A stretch of 64,000 nt of DNA from Norana najaformis (GCA_964023275.1 OZ029925.1:5144003-5208002); one strand, 5' to 3'. Positions 48,180 through 58,186 are shown, counted from the stretch's first letter. The notes: a model not told the origin generated them from the sequence alone. Translations and numbers: made by a program.

Positions 48180-48590
48180 CCTCCCAACTTGTCTCCCCAC
48201 CTGAATTCCTCTCCGTGTTCCTGCATCCCGCCCTGTTGTCGCACTCCCAATCCTTCCCCCCTTCCTCCGTTTATCCATCCGTCCCTCCCTCCTCCCTCAC
48301 TCCATACCTTCCTACCTCCTTACTTCACTCCATCCCTCCTGGCAACAACTCCTTCCTCCATCCCTCGCTTCTCTGTCTCTCTCTCTCTTTCTCTCTCTCT
48401 CTGCCTCATTAGCTACCTGTCTCAATCCCAGCACACCTTGCCACTCTTAACTGCGTTCCTGTCTTCCTCCTTACCTCCATCCACCCATCCTGCCTTCTTC
48501 ATTACATCTCTCCTTCCCTCCGTCCGTCTTCACACTCTCCCTCTCATTTTATCTGTCTGCCTTCCTCCCCGCTGCTTCCTATTTGCCTAT
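48180..48590. repeat. Polypyrimidine-rich sequence
   Basis: CCTCC/CTTCC/CTCT-rich, low in purines. A 165-codon frame is an artefact. Confidence 0.75.
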
Positions 48591-49300
48591 GTCCCTTCTT
48601 CCTTGTCTCCCTCCTTCCCTACCTGCCTCTAACCCAGCCTTCCTTCATCCTCTATCTGTCTGCCTTCCCCTGCTCCTTCCATTTTGTCCTCTTCCTAACC
48701 TCTCTTCTTCCCTACCTGCCTCTAACCCAGCCTTGCTTCCTCACCACCTGCCTGCCTTCCTCCCTGCTCCTTCCAGTTTGCTTCCTCCCTAATCTCTCTC
48801 CTTTCCTAGCTGCCCCTAACCCAGCCTTCCTTCATCCTCTATCTGTCTGCCTTCTCCTGCTCCTTCCATTTTGCCCCCTTCCTAACCTCTCTTCTTCCCT
48901 ACCTGCCTCTAACCCAGCCTTCCTTCCTCATCACCTGCCTGCCTTCCTCCCTTCTCCTCCCAGTTTGCCTCCTCCCTAACCTCTCTTCTTCCCTATCTGT
49001 CCCAACCCAGCCTTCCTTCCTCCTTACCTGCCTTCCTTCCTGCTCCTCCCAGTTTGCCTCCTCCCTAACCTTTCTCCTTCCCTATCTGCCCTTAACCCAG
49101 CCTTCCTTCCTCCTTACCTGCCTCCTCCTCCCAGTTTGCCTCCTCCCTAACCTCACTCCTTACCATCTCTCCTTAACCCAGCCTTCCCTTCTCCTTACCT
49201 ACCTGCCTTCCTCCCTGTTTTTTCCAGTTTGCCTCCTCCCTCCTTCCCTATCTGCCCCTAACCCAGCCTTCCTTCCTCCTTACCTGCCTGCCTTCGTCCC
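48590..49300 (+). repeat. 93-bp pyrimidine-rich minisatellite
   Basis: The anchor TAACCCAGCC recurs at about 48,630, 48,723, 48,817, 48,910, 49,003, 49,093, 49,174 and 49,259, so the period is 93-94 bp at first and then shortens to 90, 81 and 85. CAGTTTGCCTCCTCCCTAAC is the other recurrent block. Confidence 0.85.
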
Positions 49301-49865
49301 TCTTGCGCCGCGTGGTCGCTCGTCCATCAAATTACGACGTCACCGACCGCAACGTCGTAACGCCAGGCGCCCTTCACTTACACACATGACCGCGCCAAGA
49401 TCCAACTCCTTACCCCTTTTGCCAACATCAATCATAACCGCCAAGTCCCCTAATCGCATCATTCCGTCGCCGAAGAGCGCGCCAGGCAATAACATGTCGC
49501 GAAAATAATGAGAATTAATGAGTGCGTTTTGCCGACGCCCCGAATGGTGCTGTGCCAAATTGGTTTAAGTGCGAAGACGGTTCCGACTGCGTGCCAACTT
49601 TTGGCACAACATAACGAGACAAATTTTCAAGTTTACAATACAACTGATGTTTGATAATCCTCCAAATAAAGTTAATAAGTGCACATTTAACTCGAGCAAT
49701 GGAAAGCAAGCATTAAGAATCCTAAACAGGCTGGAAAACTGTTATCACTCAATAACGCGCTTTGGCAAATAGTGTATCCTGCCGCCTCAATAGCAGTATT
49801 AGATAGGAAACAATATATGAGTCAGTGGAAAACTAGAAGCCCAAGCAGTCACCCCCCTATACTTA
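49301..49865. other. Unique sequence, no gene recognised
   Basis: CpG-containing at 49,305-49,560, then AT-rich. ORFs of 64-72 codons on both strands overlap without similarity to anything known to me. Confidence 0.4.
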
Positions 49866-50165
49866 AAAAGTAAAAGTAAAGTATCCTATATCCCACAAGT
49901 GAGACGTAGAGGAGGCGCTCATTTCCTTGTCTTGGCCCTTGAACCGGCAATGTGTGAATCCCTAGGTCCTGGACACGGGGCCAGTGCATCGCAGGACTTG
50001 CCGTTTACTTCCCAACTTACGCCGGTACCAAATTATACTGCTTGGTGACAGAGGCACAGTGTGCGCAAACAACTTGCCCAGGATCGTTACATGGAGTCGA
50101 ACCCGCAAACACATGCTCAGTGACCAAACGCGTTACCGATAGACCACCATGCCGCACCCATTATA
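49866..50165 (-). mobile_element. tRNA-headed SINE, family A, copy 1
   Basis: Read on the minus strand, the 5' head has an A-box-like GGTCTATCGGTAACGCG and a B box GGGTTCGACTCC, as in tRNA-derived pol III promoters. The body includes CTCTGTCACCAAGCAGTATA and GGCCCCGTGTCCAGGACCTA and ends CTCACTTGTGGGATATAGGA with an ACTTTT-rich tail. Copy 3 (54,686-54,977) matches along its whole length. Confidence 0.8.
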
Positions 50166-50664
50166 CTGATACAGAGGTAATTAGAACTAAACATGATTTT
50201 GACAAAACAAAACGGTATCAACAGAACAGTTCTATTTTTAGAAATACATCCCCTCGTCATCGTCAGGTGAACCAATCGCAGCACTTTTCGGACCTATTTT
50301 CGTCCGGTCCCGATTTGGCTTCACACCGGCGCAGCGAGCAGCAAGCAGTCAACACAGCCTCGCAGCAGTTACTGCGCTACAGTTTTCCAAGGGGATAGTT
50401 ACCGCGCATGCGCAAGCCGAGCGTATTCGCATTTTGCATGAATCTCCGTTATCTGTTGAGCCGCGAGACTTGGAGACGATGACGACGCAGACAATCGTTC
50501 GGTCTGTTTCCAGGGGCGCGAATTTACTCCGATGGGAAAATCGATTTTGTTGAGGAGTCGCAAAACGGTTACGAACGTAACTTGTGTACAGGATGCCAGG
50601 GTATGATCGGTTCTTACAAAGAACGGAACACGTTTTTCTGATTGCCCTAAAAGACTAGGTTAAT
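50166..50664. other. Unique sequence, no gene recognised
   Basis: The 118-codon ORF at 50,042-50,398 starts inside the antisense of SINE family A copy 1, so it is not called. Confidence 0.45.
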
Positions 50665-50696
50665 GTAATAATAATAATATTAATAATAATAATAAT

Positions 50697-50730
<34 letters not shown>

Positions 50731-50915
50731 GTAGTTGTAGCAGCAGTGGTAGTGGTAGTAGTAGTTGTAGTAGTAATAATAATAATATGATAAAAATAAT
50801 AATACTAATACTAATAAAAATAATAGTAATAATAATGATAATATAATAATAACAATCAAAAATAATAATAGTAGTAATAATAATAATAATATTTATTATT
50901 ATTATTATAAAACAA
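50665..50915. repeat. (TAA)n / (GTA)n triplet repeat
   Basis: ATAATAATA runs with a GTAGTGGTAGTAGTAG insert near 50,730-50,770. Confidence 0.9.
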
Positions 50916-50939
50916 TTAATAGAGCTCCAAAAAGATAAT

Positions 50940-51250
50940 TATGTATCTATGTATGTATATATGTATGTATGTATGCATGCATGCATGTATGTATGTATGT
51001 AATGTAATTTTTGCATGCAGCTGTGTATGTATGCGTGTATGTATGTGTATGTGCGTATGTATGTATGTATATATGCATAAGCCTGTCTGTATGTGTATTT
51101 ATATATGCATGCATGTATATATGTATGTATTCATTCATTCAGAACATTTATACAGTGCCCCCTTAAAGTAATACACACAGCGGCGTATGTATGCATTTAT
51201 GAATGTACAGTATGTATATATGTATGCATGTACAGACTGTGTCTATAGGT
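50940..51250 (+). repeat. TATG microsatellite with the GAACATT..GTGC phrase
   Basis: TATG/CATG repeats to about 51,128, then CATTCAGAACATTTATACAG and TGCCCCCTTAAAG to about 51,170, then more TATG-like sequence. Confidence 0.8.
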
Positions 51251-51640
51251 ATACGCTATGTGTAGGCTATAATGGTTTTCATTAGGCGTTCGTTCTTTTC
51301 CCTCTCTTGCCTAGAGCAATACTGCTATCCTTCCCCACCGGCGTTTCTCTATTTCCCTTCTCCTTTCTTCTCTCGTCGTATCTTCTTCCTTTTACCGGCT
51401 TCCCTTTCTTCTAAGAACGTTAAATTCGACCGAGCGGCAACATCAAAGGTCGGCGATTATACGTTGAACGGTCGCCGTCAAAGAAGAATACTATCCAGCA
51501 CAGAATTTAATGTGGACAAGAGACCAAGACATTTAATGTCTCCTCAAAGAGTGTACAGCAAACTGGAAGTCATATGCAAAAATGCAATGTAAACGACAAT
51601 TTATAGACTTAAGGTTACTGCAAATGCTCAATTCCCCGAC
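51251..51640. other. Unique sequence, no gene recognised
   Basis: A pyrimidine-rich start leads into mixed sequence. The 106-codon ORF (51,272-51,592) has no recognisable domain. Confidence 0.4.
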
Positions 51641-51940
51641 AGCAGTGTCATATGTAGGACATAGCAGGCCCATGTGACATCATTCATATGACACATGTAG
51701 TCCATATGGGCTCCATAGGTCACACATATGGTTCCATATGGATTACTTACATGATGACAACATTTCCATATTATTTCCATATGTCCTACATATGGACCCA
51801 TATATACGTACATATGAAGTCGATATGCGAATATTGTCATATGGGTTTTATATGTTCTACATATGGTCCCATATGGCATACTTAGATATAAAGCCCATAT
51901 GGGAATACTGTCACATGGGCTCACATGTCCTACATGCGAT
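51641..51940. repeat. CATATG-rich palindromic repeat, about 70-bp period
   Basis: I count 12 CATATG sites between 51,649 and 51,901. TCCTACATATGGACCCATAT (51,784) recurs as TTCTACATATGGTCCCATAT (51,855) and as a decayed TCCTACATG near 51,927, about 71 bp apart. Each CATATGGxCCCATATG is itself near-palindromic. Confidence 0.8.
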
Positions 51941-52302
51941 GCTACTGCTGAGTTTGGCAGCGAAGGTAATGCGATTGTCACACGAACTGTGGAATTACTG
52001 CAAGATACCGTATAACCACTTCACAGTAAACGAAGAGTTAATGTGATATTGACTTAACTGTTGACACTAGAAATTAATGATTTTTACAGTTTTTTCCCTA
52101 ATATTAGTTTCCTAATTAACTCCCAGACTCCATAATTACAACATTCATCCCAACTTCTAAACCTGGATCAGCCTGTCGGTATAAATTTTGGTTGGATAGA
52201 CTGTGTCTTGCAAGTAGACAATTTTTGTCGATAAATGTTCAATCCACTTTAGTGCCTCGTGTAATCAGAGCTCTTTTGGAGATGTTATTAAGTCAAGCCA
52301 CT
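51941..52302. other. Unique AT-rich sequence
   Basis: No gene or repeat is recognised. Confidence 0.4.
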
Positions 52303-52442
52303 GTGTGTGTGCGTGTGTGTGTGCGTGTGTGCGTGCGCGCGTGTGTGTATGTGTGTGTGTGCGCGCGTGTGTGCGTGCGTGTGTGTGTGCGTGTTTATGT
52401 GTGTGCGTGTGCGTGTGCGTGTGTCCGTGTGTGTGTGTGTGC
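52303..52442. repeat. (GT/GC)n alternating purine-pyrimidine tract
   Basis: About 140 bp of GTGTGCGTGTGTGCGCGCGT-type sequence. Confidence 0.95.
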
Positions 52443-53132
52443 GGCACTCGGGTATTTCTGCGATCGAGATTGAGAATTTCAGGGGCGGGCTTAATTCCGG
52501 GAAAATTGTTACCTCGCTTCGCAGGGCGGGCGCAGGGAGCCGCCTGTTTCTTTTCAGTCAGTGGCCGTTGCACCATCTCACCGCAGAGGTTAATTCCGAC
52601 ACACTCTTGCAAGTAGTGTCTGCTGAAAGGATACATTAATGTGGCTAGAACAAGAATGGACTGAAGTTTAATGTATATTTCTGGTAAAAGCTTTTTTACA
52701 AAAAGTATTTTCCAGTAAAAGCTTCTTTTGCCATTGTGGCTTTTACCATGGTAATAACCGGCTATTCGTCGGCCGGCAAAAACTTGCCAACCCCGATTAA
52801 AATACGTTTAGCTTGTATACACATTTGATGCAACGCCAGACAATTAACATAGCACTTCACAGTTATAAGAAAAAGTCTAAGGCGACATTAGTTGTGCTCC
52901 GCTGTCAGACACTTTGTTCATGAGTGTTGTGCAACGTCCACACTGGAGTCTGCTCTTGCAAGACATTAGACAACTTTTCGGAAGGCAATTTGACTCACGT
53001 GTTATCGAAAAAGAGAGGAGCCATTAATACCTGGAAAGAGCATTATTAAAGTAACAAGTAGGTAGGAAGTCCCATTTATATGGCGCGAATGCATTGGGTG
53101 AGTCAAAAGTGCCTGTTTGCAGCTCTTTGCTG
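52443..53132. other. Unique sequence, no gene recognised
   Basis: A short repeat of GTAAAAGCTTCTTT/GTAAAAGCTTTTTT stands near 52,683-52,730. Nothing else is seen. Confidence 0.4.
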
Positions 53133-53193
53133 AGAAGAAGAAGAAGAAGAAGAAGAAGAAGAAGAAGAAGAAGAAGAAGAAGAAGAAGAAGAA

Positions 53194-53225
<32 letters not shown>

Positions 53226-53480
53226 CGACGAGGATCAAGAAAAAGGTGAAGATGATGTTGTTGGTGATGATGTTGTTGGTGGTAAAGGTATTGTTGTTGT
53301 AGGTGTCTTCATCGTCGCTGTTGTTGGTTGTGTTGTTGTTGAAGGAGGAGGAGGAGGAGAAGAGGAAGAAGAAGAAGAAGAAAAAGAAGAAGGAGAAGGA
53401 GGAGTATAAGGAGAAGGAGGGAAGAAGGATGAATAGGAGTTGGAGGAGGAGAAGGAGAGGAAGAAGAAAGAAAGAAAGCA
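53133..53480 (+). repeat. (GAA)n, (GAT)n and GAGGA polypurine block
   Basis: GAA repeats to about 53,194, GAT to about 53,225, TTGTTGGTG-rich middle, then GGAGGA/GAAGAA to 53,480. Confidence 0.9.
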
Positions 53481-54060
53481 CGAACTAACGAACGAACGAA
53501 GAGATATTGGTGGTGGTGATCATCGCAGTAGTCAGTGGGCATTAATACCGGCACTGGCCTGACATAACTCTTAAAAGAACTTGAGACATTGCCGCATAGC
53601 AGCTCTGAGTAGATTACCCTGGTGCTTCTTCATTTTCTGCCTCTCGCTCCTTTCCTTTCTCTTCCTCTTCCTCCTCTTTCTCGTCATCATCATCTTTCCT
53701 CCCTACTTCATGTTGTCCCTGCTTTTTCTCCTAGTTTTCCAATTCCAGCTTGAACCTCTTTTTAATAGTTCTCTGATGTACCTGGATTAGATGATCTATC
53801 CCTGGCATAGCCCTTGTTGTTGACTTCAACTGCGCCGCATAAGTCGCAAAGCGCGGCAATTAGCAAGTGCGTGCCCAGCTCGAGCCGATAACAAGCCTCA
53901 TCCTCTCAGCCAACAAGATTACCCTGGAATACGTAGACACGATCGTTACTGTTCCACTCAGAGTAATGCCTGCTAAGAGAAGACACTTTTATGGCCAGGG
54001 CAGTCGTGGCCACACAGTTTTTGCCCTGGATAAACAGAAGCTACTGACTGAGTTAGGGTA
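53481..54060. other. Unique sequence, no gene recognised
   Basis: A pyrimidine-rich part lies at 53,630-53,740. The 64-codon ORF at 53,867-54,061 (ending KLLTELG) is not recognised. Confidence 0.4.
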
Positions 54061-54435
54061 ATGAAGTAAAGTTGAACGTAGAAGAGGCGCTTTTCGACCC
54101 TTGTCCACGCCTACGATTCTTCGCTCAGCCGATGGACACATGGCGTTAACAAATGCATTACTTACTTGCTTACTTGCTTATTTACATACACACATACATG
54201 CATCCATACATACTTACTTACTTACTTACTTACTTAAGCAGGCAAAGGACGAATGCAAGGCTCTTGGACACGGAATCAGATCACCGCAGGACTTCCTGTT
54301 TACTCCCCAGCTTATGCAGGCATCAACGTATGCAGTTGTGCGTTAACAACTTGCCTTTCAAGGAGTCCGTTCAAACGACTCGAAACCGCAAACGTTATAT
54401 GACAGGCCAAGCGCGCTACCGAATGGAACACAGTG
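54061..54435 (-). mobile_element. tRNA-headed SINE, family A, copy 2, interrupted by a microsatellite
   Basis: Diverged copy on the minus strand. The head (about 54,345-54,430) and middle (CAGGACTTCCTGTTTACTCC) match copies 1 and 3 in order. A CTTA/CATA microsatellite at about 54,155-54,236 splits the 3' part (GAAGAGGCGCTTTTCGACCC) from the rest. Confidence 0.65.
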
Positions 54436-54685
54436 GAACCGCTAGAGGGAGGGGAAGAAGCGGAATTTAATGAGCAAAAGGGGTGGAGGAAGAAGGATAA
54501 GAGAACGTATCAGGAGGGTTGCATCCGAAGAAGCTGTTGTTCAAATTTCCAGTCCAATGTGGAGACAAAATCAACGAAGGCAAGAAGTAAGGCAGAAATC
54601 TAACAGACACGACCCAAGATGAACAACGAGACTCACTTCGAGCGAGAAAGACAATTAAACTTATAACTAAATATACATATGTAGG

Positions 54686-54977
54686 GTAAAAAAGAAAAGA
54701 ATCCCATATCCCACAAGTGAGACATTGGGGAGGCACTCACTTCCTTTCCTTTAGACCCTTAAGCCGATAATGGACGAATTCCAAGGTCCTGGACACGGGG
54801 CCACTGAATCGCAGGACTTTCCGTTTACTTCCCAGCTTACGCCGGTACCAGATTATACCGCTTGGTGACAGAGGCACGGTGTGCGCAAACAACTTACCCA
54901 AGGTCGTTACACGGAGTCGAACCCGCGACCGCATGATCATTGACCAAACGCGTTACCGATAGACCACCGTACCGCAC
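54686..54977 (-). mobile_element. tRNA-headed SINE, family A, copy 3
   Basis: Minus strand: A-box-like GGTCTATCGGTAACGCG, B box GGGTTCGACTCC, then the body and the CTCACTTGTGGGATATGGGA end with a TTCTTTTCTTTTTTACC tail. It matches copy 1 end to end with scattered substitutions. Confidence 0.8.
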
Positions 54978-55039
54978 TATACATACGTGGACACACACAT
55001 GCATCATACAACTAACAGAGTGATTTATCGAAACATAGG

Positions 55040-55130
55040 CGTCCGCACTTAAGGGCCCAAGGGGCAAGATGAGGCGCTTACCCCTCCTGGAATTAACATT
55101 TGAACGTTTTGGACCACAGCTGGTAGCGAT
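55040..55130 (+). repeat. Dispersed repeat fragment (partner about 58,240-58,330)
   Basis: GGGGCAAGATGAGGCGCTTA, CCCCTCCTGGAATTAACATT and TGAACGTTTTGGACC match GGGGACAAGATGAGGCCGTT, GCCCCTTGTGGAATTTACAT and TGAACACTTTGACCC at 58,260-58,315. A retroposon fragment is likely. Confidence 0.45.
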
Positions 55131-55139
55131 GACATGTTC

Positions 55140-55890
55140 GTTTTCCACGTTTTACCTTTTCTGCACAAATTTAAACGAGCACCCATGCGTGAAAGACACG
55201 GCACCCTTTTTCGGCTAATAAAAAATAATTTAGTTTATAAAAAAGAATTGTGTTACTAAGTTATTTTAATTATGTAATATAATGCAACTTATTTTAATTC
55301 AATTTCAGTGTTTACAACTTTACACTGTTTTCAGTGTTTATTGATTGATGAAAATAATGAAACTTTAGCACAAAATTCCATAATTGTTCAGTTCCGGAAC
55401 CTTTTTTTCTAGAAAAAAGCACCGTATATACATATATATAATATAGACAGTAAACATTGTTTATGTGTATTTATGTATCCACTGTGAGCTGGATCATCTG
55501 TTACTGGCTTCTAACTGTCATTCGGCGATGACTGCGCTGGATCGGTTTTATACTCAACGGCTGAAAGATACAAACCGTCTCCGAGTCGGTGACGTTTTGA
55601 GTGATCTTTTGTGCCTTTAAACGCTCTGCGTTGTAAAGGGTAACTGGCACCCGGTACAGTACGGAATACAAATACATAAGGTTTAGCTAATGTAATGTAA
55701 CCCAGTAGCGTAACCATGTGCCCGTTGGGTACGCAACTGCGGGGTCTGTGCCAAATCTCAAAAAAGGGGTCCGCTGAGAATGCGATAAAGTGCAAAAGAG
55801 GCCCATCTGAGTCATCTGAAGGTGTCTGAAATTTGAAGCTAAGCTATTGTGTAAACCTCCGAAATTTATCGGCACCACATAAAAGTTGCA
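55140..55890. other. AT-rich then mixed unique sequence
   Basis: A minus-strand ORF of 94 codons (55,511-55,795) has no known domain. No gene is called. Confidence 0.4.
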
Positions 55891-55894
55891 TGAG

Positions 55895-56034
55895 GATTGG
55901 TTAGAACGTTCAGCTTGTATATAGGTCACGGTAGCCGATTGGTTAGAACGTTCAGCTTGTATATAGGTCACGGTAGCCGATTGGTTAGAACGTTCACCTT
56001 GTATATAGGTCATGGTAGCCGATTGGTTAGAACT
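55895..56034 (+). repeat. 42-bp tandem repeat, array 1
   Basis: GATTGGTTAGAACGTTCAGC recurs at 55,895, 55,937, 55,979 and 56,021, exactly 42 bp apart; the fourth unit is partial and changes to AACTCTAAGCTAGCCGTCTA. The same unit and the same 3' flank occur at 57,375-57,480. An open frame on the minus strand exists only because 42 is a multiple of 3. Confidence 0.85.
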
Positions 56035-56039
56035 CTAAG

Positions 56040-56597
56040 CTAGCCGTCTAACTGGCTGACTGCCCGGCGCGCTACATAAAATCAAGTTCGCAAAAGCCAG
56101 GGAGTTGAGTCAGTTTCCGTACCATGTCAGGGCAGGGCTCCTAAAGTCAAAAGACTGGGTGGGGGGTTTTGTTTGTGGTTTAGAGTTAAAAAAGGTAAAA
56201 GGCTTAACATTTATCAAGTCACTTTCACGGTTATGAAAATATATTTTGCTCATAAAATATTGAGTGACCAGGTTGATGAATATCAACGACTATTTTATAG
56301 TTTCATAAGTGTATTTAGCTTTTTCTGGCGCTGAACTAATGTAGAGTTTATGATTCCGACTTAAAAGTACAATGTATCACTGGATTACTGCAGTCATGTT
56401 ACCTCGCATACAGTGAAAATCATGTCACAGTGTTGGAATCAAACTCTCCCAGCGCATTTTCTGGGCATTCGTTGATACTGTCATTATAGTAATTGCAATT
56501 CATAGATTTATACTGCGCCTCTTCAATAGAAATTCATGAAACACAATTAACTGGGAAACTGATTCTTTGCAGTTAATTTAGCCACCCCTGGCAATTT
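56040..56597. other. Unique sequence, no gene recognised
   Basis: Mixed composition with no ORF over 60 codons that I can support. Confidence 0.4.
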
Positions 56598-56872
56598 CTC
56601 AAAATGGTCTATCACTCAAAACTGAAAGCATTCCTCTTTCACAGATCCTATCCGACTCCTCTGTTTCCTGTTATCCCTCTTTCCGCTCCAATCCCAAGCA
56701 TCACCCACCGTAGCTGCCACGCTGTCTCTACACAAATTTCAGATTTTCACCTGGAACCGAACCCTTCTTGCCTATCGATTTTGTTTTGACCGAGCGCTTG
56801 TGAATAAGCTGGTCCAGTGACGTGGCTTTCGTTGGGCGCTGTAGAAATCTCGGGATTACGTTTACGATAATT
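56598..56872 (+). mobile_element. LINE 3' end, family A (5'-truncated)
   Basis: The coding remnant reads SKLKAFLFHRSYP, followed by CACCTGGAACCGAACCCTTC, TTTTGTTTTGACCGAGCGCT and GGGCGCTGTAGAAATCTCGG, then TTACGTTTACGATA. It is the best preserved family A copy in the window but still only the last part of the element. Confidence 0.7.
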
Positions 56873-57370
56873 GTAGATAAACCTTGATAAAAAAATTTTT
56901 AAGCTTCTTGCCCCATCCTGTGCGGTTTGCCAGTAATCTCGCGCCGTTAACTTCCATTGGGCGCAGAGACTTCTCTTCCCAGGCACCAATGTTTCCCGAG
57001 GCAGCTACGGTTTAATACTTCCCGCAATATGTCTGCCCGTTGACATTTAGGATTCTATTGACGAAGCTTTGACGCCGGATTATTCAGCGCCTGACATCCG
57101 CACCGCAGCATTATGGACCTTTATATTGCGCCAGGTTGTAATATCTTGCTTAGAAAAGCAATATTTAAGTGCGTTTGGCCGACGACGCGCAGATGTTGCG
57201 TCACGACGAGAGAGACTAATCGCATCGCGAGTGGTAAGATCGACTTCCTACTACTAAAATTTTAAGATCTAGAAAGTTACACAATGATGTGAATCTGACG
57301 CGATGTAATGTTTCCTGATTTTAATATAAATCTTCGTGAATTTCTCGGGGATACATGAAAGCTGCGTGGG
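56873..57370. other. Unique sequence, no gene recognised
   Basis: A minus-strand 80-codon ORF overlaps the LINE end at 56,747-56,872 and is not credible. Confidence 0.4.
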
Positions 57371-57374
57371 ACAC

Positions 57375-57480
57375 GGCAGCCGATTGGTTAGAACGTTCAG
57401 CTTGTATATAGGTTACGGTAGCCGATTGGTTAGAACGTTCAGCTTGTATATAGGTCATGGTAGCCGATTGGTTAGAACTC
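57375..57480 (+). repeat. 42-bp tandem repeat, array 2
   Basis: GATTGGTTAGAACGTTCAGC units start at 57,382, 57,424 and 57,466 (42-bp period), then AACTCTAATCTAGCCGTCTA as in array 1. Here the flank continues into a LINE family A 3' UTR. Confidence 0.85.
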
Positions 57481-57648
57481 TAATCTAGCCGTCTAACTGG
57501 CTGACTGCCTGACTCTTGGATCTTGACCTGGAACCGAACCCTTTTCGCCTATCAATTTTGCTTTGACTGAGCACCTGTGAATAAGCTGTTTCCCGCCACT
57601 TAGCTTTCGTTGGGCGCTGTAGAAATCTCGAGTTTACGATTACGAACA
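57481..57648 (+). mobile_element. LINE 3' UTR fragment, family A
   Basis: It runs from CTGACTGCCTGACTCTTGGA through GACCTGGAACCGAACCC and GACTGAGCACCTGTGAATAA to GGGCGCTGTAGAAATCTCGA with a TTTACGATTACGA tail. It directly follows the 42-bp tandem array at 57,375-57,480, so that array may be an internal part of this element. Confidence 0.65.
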
Positions 57649-57785
57649 CAGAGGGTACAGGTTCGAGCCTTCTCTGAGGCGGTTACTGTGTAGTGACCTT
57701 GAGCAAGTCATTCACTCACAAGTGCTCAATGCCATCGATTGATGCGTGGACAATAGAAAGTGGCGCTTAATAAATGCAGAAATAA
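57640..57785 (+). mobile_element. SINE fragment related to family D
   Basis: B-box-like ACAGGTTCGAGCCTTCTCTG is followed by ACTGTGTAGTGACCTTGAGC and CATTCACTCACAAGTG, parallel to ACTGCGTAGCGACCTTGGAC...GCTCACCCACAATTG in family D. Its end, GGCGCTTAATAAATGCAG, is different. Confidence 0.55.
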
Positions 57786-57904
57786 TAACAAGAGACCAGC
57801 TTTGTTGCAGGCGCTAAAACAAGTCAGTTTCGGTGCAGGGACAGAAACCGGAAGTCAAGGTTGAAAGCGGATTTAGCATTTAAAGGAACGAGGTCTTTCT
57901 AAGT

Positions 57905-58186
57905 TTAAAAAGTGGGACGCGGCGGTGTAGTGGTATGGTCTGTGCCTCGTAACCGGATGGTCGCGGGTTCGAATCTGCCTCAAGCCACTGCGTAGCGACC
58001 TTGGACGAGTTGCTCACCCACAATTGTCTGCGAGGAAGGCAACGGGAAACCACATCACTCATCTCACCCCTGGGTGGCATAAAGCCAATGGACCTGCCAT
58101 CCGGCAGAGAACTTATCATCATCATCATCATCATCATCATCATCGTCATCACCATCATCATCATCATCATCATCATCATCATGTAA
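57905..58186 (+). mobile_element. tRNA-headed SINE, family D, with ATC tail
   Basis: The head GGTGTAGTGGTATGGTCTGT (A-box region) and GCGGGTTCGAATCTGCC (B box) is followed by ACTGCGTAGCGACCTTGGAC, then GAGGAAGGCAACGGGAAACC and CATCCGGCAGAGAAC, and ends in an (ATC)n tail from about 58,116. Layout and length fit a complete tRNA-derived SINE. The AAGGCAACGGGAAACCAC core resembles cores I recall from other animal SINEs; this is not verified. Confidence 0.8.

Noticed and set aside
49890-50160. tRNA gene on the minus strand
   Set aside because: A and B boxes are present, but the sequence continues into a SINE body shared with two other copies and has no CCA-side stem.
53867-54061. 64-codon ORF as a small gene
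   Set aside because: No recognisable domain, no start context or splice evidence, next to a SINE; kept only as unassigned.
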